From assembly GCA_011372345.1 (NCBI GenBank), contig DRTC01000134.1:1-5465 (forward strand): DNA of 5,465 nt. Reading direction: 5' to 3'. The number at the start of each line of letters is the position of its first letter. Position 1 is the first letter of the stretch. The stretch comes from Candidatus Cloacimonadota bacterium. GTDB lineage: Bacteria; Cloacimonadota; Cloacimonadia; Cloacimonadales; TCS61. Below are positions 1 to 5,028 of this stretch, one piece after another. Made by a program: the position numbers and the translations under genes. Under the pieces are notes generated by a model. The model was given only the letters and a program-made list of their open reading frames with translations. It did no database searches and was not told the origin of the DNA.

Positions 1-13
1 ATGACTCTGGAAA

Positions 14-42
14 TTTTTCGATACTAATTTAGTGTCGAAAAA
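14..42. repeat. 13-bp hairpin palindrome
   Basis: Positions 14-26 pair with 30-42 over 13 positions, with a single T-G wobble (22/34) and a 3-nt loop at 27-29. The arms begin and end in runs of five T and five A. Neither strand has a separate T-run after the stem, so it is not a textbook rho-independent terminator. It could still end an upstream transcript whose gene lies outside the window, or be a palindromic repeat module. Confidence 0.6.
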
Positions 43-47
43 GGAAG

Positions 48-75
48 GTGAAAAATGAGAGCAGCGAAGCGAATC
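48..75 (+). repeat. leader module shared with the permease gap
   Basis: GTGAAAAATG at 48-57 is followed by GCGAAGCGAATC at 64-75. The same ten-mer recurs at 4963-4972, followed by GCGAGTGAATC at 4972-4982. In both places a palindromic module comes next. I infer a common repeat-family leader. The match is short, so chance cannot be excluded. Confidence 0.4.
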
Positions 76-134
76 ATCGATTTCGGGGAATTGGAAGGAG
101 ACCATAGGTCGACTGGAGATTCCCCGAAATCGAT
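76..134. repeat. 59-bp element with 16-bp perfect inverted repeats and nested hairpin
   Basis: Positions 76-91 (ATCGATTTCGGGGAAT) are perfectly inverted at 119-134. The 27-nt interior (92-118) contains a second small palindrome, GACC-ATA-GGTC, at 100-110. The nested layout is typical of small palindromic intergenic elements (REP or MITE-like). The arms contain the GC-rich CGGGG/CCCCG core, unusual for this AT-rich region. There is no T-run after it, so it is unlikely to be a simple terminator. Confidence 0.75.
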
Positions 135-179
135 CCGAAATTTTCAGCGGGATATACCTGCTACTGAAATATGTCCGGA
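134..179. repeat. imperfect hairpin next to the 16-bp inverted repeat
   Basis: TTTCAG at 142-147 pairs with CTGAAA at 164-169. Inside this, CGGG (148-151) can pair with CCTG (157-160) across an ATATA loop, with one wobble. Outside it, TCCG (134-137) can pair with CGGA (176-179). The stem is interrupted and was found by eye. It abuts the preceding inverted repeat, so the two may be parts of one structured element. Confidence 0.4.
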
Positions 180-198
180 AAAGGTTGTGTAACATAAT

Positions 199-218
199 TT
201 ATGAAAGATTATGAAAGA
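199..218 (+). repeat. 10-bp tandem direct repeat
   Basis: TTATGAAAGA occurs twice head to tail at 199-208 and 209-218, and a third copy lies inverted at 427-436. The outer left copy extends to 12 bp of match with the right end, so it is the better terminal repeat of the fold-back element. Confidence 0.7.
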
Positions 219-240
219 AAAAATGCTCTTTAGAGCATTT
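211..240 (-). terminator. hairpin, possible minus-strand terminator
   Basis: AAATGCTC (221-228) and GAGCATTT (233-240) form a perfect 8-bp stem with a 4-nt loop. Read on the minus strand, the stem runs into ATTTTTTCTTTC, a usable T-tract. On the plus strand the tail is only TTT followed by G. The stem is rich in A-T, so termination would be modest. It would fit as the end of a minus-strand transcript through the fold-back element, but no promoter for such a transcript is clear. Confidence 0.35.
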
Positions 241-438
241 GAAAATTGGTGAATATTGCAGGAGCAAACTGTGGATAACTCGGAAATATTGCCCACATTC
301 CACACCACGACTACAATTGAGCGAATCAAATTGTCGCTCAATAGGCGTGGATTGTGGACAAATTTCTTATCGAGTTTCCCACATTTTGAATGCAAAAATC
401 CACCAATTTAAGGGGAGACTTTTAAATCTTTCATAACT

Positions 439-464
439 CATTAGAACTATGCTAGTTAGTGATG
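439..464. promoter_or_regulatory. dyad upstream of the first secreted-protein gene
   Basis: AACTA (445-449) and TAGTT (453-457) pair around a TGC loop. Outside, CATTA (439-443) pairs with TGATG (460-464) with one wobble, separated by a small internal loop. It lies about 50 bp before the start codon at 514. It could be an operator or a 5' untranslated hairpin. No regulator can be named. Confidence 0.25.
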
Positions 465-513
465 TTTTGATGAGATTAGTGTTACAGAACCGCATAAATT
501 TCAGGGAGGAATA

Positions 514-2625
514 ATGAAAAAAAATCTATTTATTTTTTTACTTACTTTATTAACCTCAATTTTGATTTCTTATGACCTTGAACAGCAGGTAGAAACATCG
601 AAAGCATTTGCATATCCAAAAGGAAGATGTCCTGCAAGAAACAAGGATGTTCCCTATTACGAATTTATTATCGATCCGATCAATCTCGGTTATTCCGATT
701 ATGATTATATGCCCGGCAGTTACAATGCAATTCCGCTTAAAGTTCAACCTCCCTCTTCTTCACCTTATGGTTTTACTGCCGGTGGAGTCTATCTTGTCTA
801 TCATACCAAAGAAACAGGTGGTTCGAATAGACGGATAAAATTTGCTTACTTCGATCATGAAGGTAATTTGCTGTCTCAAGATTTTATTGGAGATGCTGAT
901 ATCTGGGAAGGATATGCCGGAATCGATATCGATCCTGTAACGGCAGATCCGCTTGTTGCCTGGCATCAAAATGATGGTTCATTTTATGATGTTTATTATA
1001 CCTATGATCCTTTTCATGTTTCCGGAGAAAGTAATTCATGGAATGATCTCACTCTCCTGATCGATAATCCGTATGATCTAATAAATCCTGATGATGAATT
1101 TATGTGGCCATACATTTTTGTTGGACCTTCTCCCAATGCCGAAGCAAGAAGAGTTTATGTCTATGCTAATAATAATGGGAATAATACTCCCTCTGGGAAT
1201 TTCAGCGAAAACATCCTTTTTGGATATGCTGATTTCACAACCCTTGATTTATCTTCATTCAATGATCTAAATTGGACATTCACTACTATTCCTCTTTTGG
1301 ATCAATGGCATAATGAAGATCCCTGGATCAGACCTTTTAAAGCATGCTGTGTATCAGATGATGGTAAAGTTGCTTTTATGGGTTATAATACGGAAAATGA
1401 AATATTCGTGTTCCTTAATGAGAATTATGGGGAAGGTGATTTCGAATATTTTTCCGAAGATTATAGGTTCTATATCGATAATCCAATGAATGAATCAGGA
1501 ACCGAATATACTTTTGTCGATGATGACGGAGAACCGTTTGAACTATATTTCACCATCCATCATTCCGGACACATGAATGCAATTTTTTCGGAAGATGATA
1601 CCAAAATCAAATTTCCGGGATGTATGGGATTACGAGCAACAGAAACTGATGTTTGGAATAATGCTATTTTTTGGGAATATGCTTTTTATCCAAAAGTTTT
1701 CACTTATGATATTGTTGAGAATGAATTCAGTTTTATCGATCTTGATCTGACCGGAGTAAATCCTGATGATGATCTGCCCATGATTCCCTGGGATTTGGAT
1801 GAAGACGGAGAAGTCGATGAATTCGATGAAGATGGAAATGTAGTTTGGCAAAATAGCTGGCCCATTTATATATATGATTTTGATGTTGCATTTCATGATA
1901 ATTATTTCAAGATCGTTAAAAATGAAGAGAATAACTGGCTGGCAGCAGTCTGGTCAGACGGATTGAAATCAAAATTAGGAAATTCCGGAGATGATGATTA
2001 CGAAGAATGGTTGGAATGCCCGGAAATTGCTATTTCCATCTCCAATGATAATGGAAACGAATGGTCTGAACCAATATTCTTGAACTCGATAGAAACTCCC
2101 GAATTGACAGGAATGATTCCTGAATATATTTATCCGGGAAGTTTAATTGAAGATATGGGAGATGGTTTTGGAAAATTACACCTGTTCTTCATTGATGATT
2201 GGTATTTGGGATCTAGTATTTATAGTTTTCCTCCTCCAGGCTGCTGGTTGGAGTATGCTGCTTTAAAAATCGATTTTAATTATAATGTTTCAGCAGAAGA
2301 AACTGATATTAATATAGAAAATTCAGAAATATATTCTTATCCTAATCCGTTCAGTTCCTCGACTACAATTTCTTTTCAAATTAGCAACGAACAAAACCAA
2401 CAAAACGAACAAATGATAATAGAAATTTATAACATAAAGGGACAGAAAGTGAGAATCTTGGAGTGCTTCAATTATTTTGAAGCAAAAGCGACGGAGTCGC
2501 TTTCCCACATAACTTGGAACGGAACTGACGATAGCAACAAACCTGTATCCTCCGGAATTTATTTCTATAAAATAAAATCAGACAGTTTTGAATCTTCAAC
2601 CAAAAAGATGATTATTCTTCGATAA
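514..2625 (+). CDS. secreted protein with C-terminal type A sorting (T9SS-like) domain
   Basis: This 703-residue protein is preceded by AGGGAGGA at 503-510, a strong ribosome binding site four bases before ATG. Residues 1 to about 20 are a signal peptide (MKKN, then a Leu/Ile/Phe run). The large acidic, aromatic-rich body matches no enzyme I recognise. It has an Asp-box (SNDNGNEW, residues 510-517), as found in BNR/sialidase-type propellers, and an Asp/Glu-rich loop at 427-441 (DLDEDGEVDEFDEDG) resembling calcium-binding EF-hand or dockerin loops. Residues about 605-703 form an Ig-like sorting domain: YPNPF at 609-613, then IYNIKGQKV, WNGTDD and SSGIYFYKI. By family knowledge, this domain directs passage across the outer membrane by a type IX-like system and attachment to the surface. 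No catalytic site is evident, and one Asp-box does not prove sialidase activity. Residues 650-665 are encoded by two hairpins. The next gene starts 16 bp later. Confidence 0.9.
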   Translation: MKKNLFIFLLTLLTSILISYDLEQQVETSKAFAYPKGRCPARNKDVPYYEFIIDPINLGYSDYDYMPGSYNAIPLKVQPPSSSPYGFTAGGVYLVYHTKETGGSNRRIKFAYFDHEGNLLSQDFIGDADIWEGYAGIDIDPVTADPLVAWHQNDGSFYDVYYTYDPFHVSGESNSWNDLTLLIDNPYDLINPDDEFMWPYIFVGPSPNAEARRVYVYANNNGNNTPSGNFSENILFGYADFTTLDLSSFNDLNWTFTTIPLLDQWHNEDPWIRPFKACCVSDDGKVAFMGYNTENEIFVFLNENYGEGDFEYFSEDYRFYIDNPMNESGTEYTFVDDDGEPFELYFTIHHSGHMNAIFSEDDTKIKFPGCMGLRATETDVWNNAIFWEYAFYPKVFTYDIVENEFSFIDLDLTGVNPDDDLPMIPWDLDEDGEVDEFDEDGNVVWQNSWPIYIYDFDVAFHDNYFKIVKNEENNWLAAVWSDGLKSKLGNSGDDDYEEWLECPEIAISISNDNGNEWSEPIFLNSIETPELTGMIPEYIYPGSLIEDMGDGFGKLHLFFIDDWYLGSSIYSFPPPGCWLEYAALKIDFNYNVSAEETDINIENSEIYSYPNPFSSSTTISFQISNEQNQQNEQMIIEIYNIKGQKVRILECFNYFEAKATESLSHITWNGTDDSNKPVSSGIYFYKIKSDSFESSTKKMIILR
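2461..2508 (+). repeat. pair of palindromes inside the sorting-domain coding sequence
   Basis: TGCTTCAA (2464-2471) pairs with TTGAAGCA (2477-2484) around a 5-nt loop. Directly after, AAAGCGAC (2485-2492) pairs with GTCGCTTT (2496-2503) around GGA. Both 8-bp stems are perfect. They are read in frame as residues 650-665 (ECFNYFEAKATESLSH), where this domain family normally has a short strand and turn between the KGQKV and WNG strands. The second tip contains CGGAGTC, also found in the permease-gap palindrome at 5006-5012. I infer a REP-like module captured in coding sequence. Confidence 0.65.
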
Positions 2626-2641
2626 TATTGGAAAAAATTCG

Positions 2642-3865
2642 ATGAAGAAGATTATATTATCAACCGGATTATTATTTCTATTTGGAATACTGTTCGGAAA
2701 TGACTTTCCTGGTCAACAACCTGGCACAGAGATCGGTGGAAATCTTCCGAACGGTTATGAACCGAGCGGGGCGGTCTGGCACCATGGATTACAGAAACTT
2801 TTCCTGGTAAATGATAATGGAATGGTTACAAAAATGGATGCTGATGGTTCTAATGTTATTAACTGGTATGTTGCCGGTGATCTGGAAGGAATCTGTATTG
2901 CTGATTCGACCAGTGACTTTGTTTATCTCGGTGTCGAACAACCGGATTATATTTCTGAATTTAATGTCGTGACTGGTGTTGTAACCAGATCATTTGATCT
3001 GACTCCATGGATGACAGGTCCTTCCAATCTTGGTTTAGAAGCACTTACATTCGTTCCTGATTCAACCAATGCTGAAGGAGGATTCTTTTATGCCGGTCTT
3101 CAGTATGATGGAAATATATATGTTTTTGAACTTCCGATTAAAACCAGCTCAACCAGTACAACTGTTACTTATGTGAATACATTTACTCCTGTGAGCGGAA
3201 GATGGGATATTTCCGGGCTTCATTTTGAAGCATCGAATGAAACATTGTATGCAATCTGGGATTCCTCAAACAAATTACGAGCAATGGAAGTCGATTGCAC
3301 GAATATTATGGAATGGGATCTTCCTGGAAATGACCAGGAAGGAATAACACTCTGGTCAGGAGATAGTCTTGCTCAAAACCTGCTGTTCATTGCAGAAGAT
3401 GTAGGAAAAGAAGTCTGGAAATATGATTTCAACAGTGAATTGATCATCACGATCATTAACGACGGTTCCGTCATTTTCGAACCTGATCCTCCGGGCTATT
3501 ACGGATCATTCGTCACTTTAACTGCCATTCCGGATGATGGAAATTATTTCAGCGAATGGAGTGATGATCTGACCGGTTCATCCAATCCCGAAACTCTTTT
3601 AATGGATTATGATAAAAATGTAACTGCCACATTTTCCTATTTGAATAGTCCTGAAAATGTGATTATAAATATTGTCTCGGATTCTGTTTTTATTCAGTGG
3701 GATGCGGTTCCCGGAGCAACAGGATATAATGTTTATTCCTCGACAGAACCTTATTCCGATCCGGAAAACTGGACTCTCGAGATCGAAGAGACAATTGAAA
3801 CAAGTTGGGAAAATCCTGTCTCTTCGGAAAATATGTTTTATTATGTTTCAACGATCAACAATTAA
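2642..3865 (+). CDS. exported SdiA-regulated-type beta-propeller protein with repeat and Fn3 domains
   Basis: The 407-residue product begins with a signal peptide (MKKIILSTGLLFLFGILFG, cleavage near residue 19). Residues about 20-265 resemble the SdiA-regulated / esterase-like-phytase beta-propeller fold. Signs are recurring blades such as SGAVWHHGLQKLFLVND, GDLEGICI, GLEALTFVPDS, DISGLHFEASNETLYAIWD and NDQEGITLW. Residues 266-335 match the bacterial repeat (InlB B-repeat-like) pattern, with G-S-V-IFEPDPPG, VTLTAIPDDG and FSEWSDDLTG, ending MDYDKNVTATF. Residues 336-407 look like a fibronectin type III domain (IQWDAVPGATGYNVY). The protein stops right after Fn3 and has no type A sorting domain, unlike its neighbour. 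It may be periplasmic, or secreted by another route. The start follows the previous stop by 16 bp with only a weak GGA about 9 bases upstream, suggesting co-transcription and perhaps translational coupling. Substrate and activity are unknown. Confidence 0.85.
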   Translation: MKKIILSTGLLFLFGILFGNDFPGQQPGTEIGGNLPNGYEPSGAVWHHGLQKLFLVNDNGMVTKMDADGSNVINWYVAGDLEGICIADSTSDFVYLGVEQPDYISEFNVVTGVVTRSFDLTPWMTGPSNLGLEALTFVPDSTNAEGGFFYAGLQYDGNIYVFELPIKTSSTSTTVTYVNTFTPVSGRWDISGLHFEASNETLYAIWDSSNKLRAMEVDCTNIMEWDLPGNDQEGITLWSGDSLAQNLLFIAEDVGKEVWKYDFNSELIITIINDGSVIFEPDPPGYYGSFVTLTAIPDDGNYFSEWSDDLTGSSNPETLLMDYDKNVTATFSYLNSPENVIINIVSDSVFIQWDAVPGATGYNVYSSTEPYSDPENWTLEIEETIETSWENPVSSENMFYYVSTINN

Positions 3866-3921
3866 TTTTTCCCGATCCAAGAATCAAAAAATAGCGATAA
3901 TTAAGCATTTTGAAAATTCCA

Positions 3922-3953
3922 TTGACACAGGATATTCAAATTAAATTCTGTGT
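3922..3953 (+). promoter_or_regulatory. candidate promoter -35 with overlapping dyad before the permease genes
   Basis: A consensus TTGACA lies at 3922-3927, 54 bp before the GTG at 3982. The best -10 candidates (TTAAAT at 3941, TAAATT at 3942) sit only 13-14 bp away, shorter than the usual 16-18, so the promoter is uncertain. ACACAGGAT (3925-3933) pairs with ATTCTGTGT (3945-3953) over nine positions with one wobble, so the dyad covers the -35 and spacer. That position would suit a repressor operator, and sugar importers are often controlled this way. A weak transcript-end hairpin for the preceding gene is the alternative; its T-run is only three bases. Confidence 0.35.
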
Positions 3954-3981
3954 TTGAGAAAAAATAGAAAAGGCAGATTGG

Positions 3982-4926
3982 GTGAAAAAGAAAAAATTTG
4001 ATATTGGTCCGTATCTCTACATTTTACCGGCTCTGGTGATCATCATTGTCTTCCGGCTGGTTCCCATTGTTCTTTCTTTCATCGTTAGTTTTTTCGAGTG
4101 GACAGTTACAGGAACCGGAGATTTTATCGGTTTTTCCAATTACATCAGGATCGTTCAGGACAGGGAATTCTGGCAGTCGCTCCTGAACACTTTTTATCTC
4201 GTTATTTTCATTGTTCCGATAAGTCTTATTCTGTCTCTTATTTTTGCAACTTTACTTAATAATGTTAAAAAATTGAAAGGATTCTATCGTTCGGTTTATT
4301 TCATTCCAACCGTAACTTCCATGGTCGCCATTTCTATCGTCTGGAAGATCATCTTTAATCAGCAGAACGGTCTGGCAAATTTCTTTCTGACCAAGATCGG
4401 GCTCGAACCTCTGGGCTGGTTAGCGGAAAGTCGCGGAATTTTCCAACTAATGTTCTCGAAGATCGGAATAGATCTGCCGTCATCTCTCGGAGGACCTTCT
4501 TTAGCATTATTCTCGATCATTATTGTTACCATCTGGAAAGGTCTGGGATATAACACGATCATCTATCTTGCAGGACTTCAGAATATCCCGAAAGTTTATT
4601 ACGAAGCTGCTGATATCGATGGAGCAGGAAAGATCAGACAATTCTTCAAGATCACCTGGCATCTTATATCTCCCACAACTTTTTATGTTCTGATGATGAC
4701 CACGATCGTTACCTTCCAGGTTTTCGCCCAGATCTATCAAATGACCGGACCTCCGATCGGCGGACCTCTGGGAACGACTAAAGTTATCGTTTATTATATT
4801 TATGATAAAGCCTTCGGTGAGAGCAATGATCTCAGTTATGGCGGAGCGATCGCTCTTGTGCTGTTTGCGATCATCCTGACACTGACGCTATTCCAGAAAA
4901 AACTGGAAAAGAAGGTGCATTATTAA
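3982..4926 (+). CDS. sugar ABC importer permease, MalF/UgpA type
   Basis: This 314-residue inner-membrane protein forms one half of the channel of a binding-protein-dependent importer. Transport is powered by a MalK/UgpC-type ATPase, not in this window. Six hydrophobic segments are visible near residues 10-35, 66-90, 100-125, 174-198, 232-255 and 285-305. The cytoplasmic EAA loop that contacts the ATPase is clear: EAADIDGAGKIRQFFKITW starts at residue 208 and the loop ends at P231. SVYFIPTVTSMVAISIVWK before the third loop is also typical of the family. Translation starts at GTG 3982, with AAGG at 3970-3973 eight bases upstream; later starts would remove the first membrane segment. Residues about 150-172 (SRGIFQLMFSKIGIDLPSSL and following) look like extra length in the loop before segment four. 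The substrate cannot be read from the permease. The matching second permease follows after 102 bp. Confidence 0.93.
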   Translation: MKKKKFDIGPYLYILPALVIIIVFRLVPIVLSFIVSFFEWTVTGTGDFIGFSNYIRIVQDREFWQSLLNTFYLVIFIVPISLILSLIFATLLNNVKKLKGFYRSVYFIPTVTSMVAISIVWKIIFNQQNGLANFFLTKIGLEPLGWLAESRGIFQLMFSKIGIDLPSSLGGPSLALFSIIIVTIWKGLGYNTIIYLAGLQNIPKVYYEAADIDGAGKIRQFFKITWHLISPTTFYVLMMTTIVTFQVFAQIYQMTGPPIGGPLGTTKVIVYYIYDKAFGESNDLSYGGAIALVLFAIILTLTLFQKKLEKKVHY

Positions 4927-4932
4927 AAGGAT

Positions 4933-4958
4933 CAAGTACAAGGTTCAAGGAACAAGGG
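4933..4958 (+). repeat. short CAAGG heptad array
   Basis: CAAG recurs at 4933, 4939, 4946 and 4953, giving steps of 6, 7 and 7 bases with units like CAAGGTT and CAAGGAA. It begins a few bases after the stop of the first permease gene and leads into the GTGAAAAATG module. It has no coding role I can see. Confidence 0.55.
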
Positions 4959-4962
4959 AAAA

Positions 4963-5019
4963 GTGAAAAATGCGAGTGAATCCGCCTGTCAGGGCGTAGC
5001 TTCAGCGGAGTCTGAAGAG
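4963..5019 (+). repeat. palindromic REP-like module in the gap between the permease genes
   Basis: After GTGAAAAATG (4963-4972) and GCGAGTGAATC (4972-4982) come two hairpins. CGCC (4983-4986) pairs with GGCG (4993-4996), and CTTCAG (5000-5005) pairs with CTGAAG (5012-5017), with CGGAGT in the loop. The tip word CGGAGTC (5006-5012) is identical to the tip of the in-gene hairpin at 2492-2498. Paired permease genes of this class are normally a few bases apart or overlapping, so a 102-bp gap filled with repeats suggests insertion into the operon. The last arm (GAAGAG, 5014-5019) lies where the next gene's ribosome binding site should be. Confidence 0.55.
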
Positions 5020-5028
5020 CAATAAAAT

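Larger units (their letters stand above)
199..436. mobile_element. 238-bp fold-back, MITE-like element
   Basis: The ends are perfect 12-bp inverted repeats: TTATGAAAGATT at 199-210 and AATCTTTCATAA at 425-436. Inside, 243-324 and 334-409 form an imperfect inverted repeat of roughly 70-75% identity, counted by hand. It includes the perfect 9-mers AAATTGGTG/CACCAATTT (243-251/401-409) and ATTGAGCGA/TCGCTCAAT (316-324/334-342), and 265-282 against 371-388 with 15 of 18 pairs. The left arm carries an extra hairpin (221-240) with no counterpart on the right. The element encodes no transposase. I could not find a target-site duplication, so mobility is an inference. The alternative is a gene for a long-hairpin RNA. 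Confidence 0.55.
1..513. other. gene-free region rich in inverted repeats
   Basis: No open frame here has a ribosome binding site together with recognisable protein character. The short frames that exist on both strands overlap the palindromes and look like by-products of them. The region holds, in order, hairpins at 14-42 and 134-179, a long inverted repeat at 76-134, a fold-back element at 199-436, and a dyad at 439-464. The ribosome binding site of the first gene lies at 503-510. I see no convincing sigma-70 promoter: TTGATG at 467-472 has no good -10 at the right spacing. The transcript of the first gene therefore probably starts in 437-500 or reads through from upstream. Confidence 0.7.

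Noticed and set aside
1..32. Possible tail of a gene entering from the left
   Set aside because: Two frames end within 32 bases (stops at 25-27 and 30-32), but so few residues cannot identify a gene.
144..395. 83-residue minus-strand frame
   Set aside because: No ribosome binding site, no recognisable domain, and it lies across the fold-back element, so it is probably a by-product of the inverted repeats.
243..409. Replication origin
   Set aside because: Only two DnaA-like words, no dnaA or dnaN neighbour, and the symmetry is better explained by a fold-back element.
239..436. 65-residue plus-strand frame
   Set aside because: It coincides with the fold-back element, has no ribosome binding site, and reads as low-information sequence.
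1630..1896. 88-residue minus-strand frame opposite the first secreted-protein gene
   Set aside because: It is a shadow of the coding sequence, with no ribosome binding site or domain.
3866..3921. Strong terminator after the second gene
   Set aside because: Only short symmetries such as ATTTTGAAAAT (3907-3917) are present, with no GC stem and T-run.
3672..3944. 90-residue plus-strand frame running past the second gene's stop, considered as a frameshifted continuation
   Set aside because: Its translation shows no Fn3 completion and no sorting domain, and the annotated frame already ends at a natural Fn3 boundary.
4359..4740. Minus-strand frames opposite the MalF-type permease
   Set aside because: The plus-strand frame has clear family motifs here, including the EAA loop; the opposite frames are shadows.
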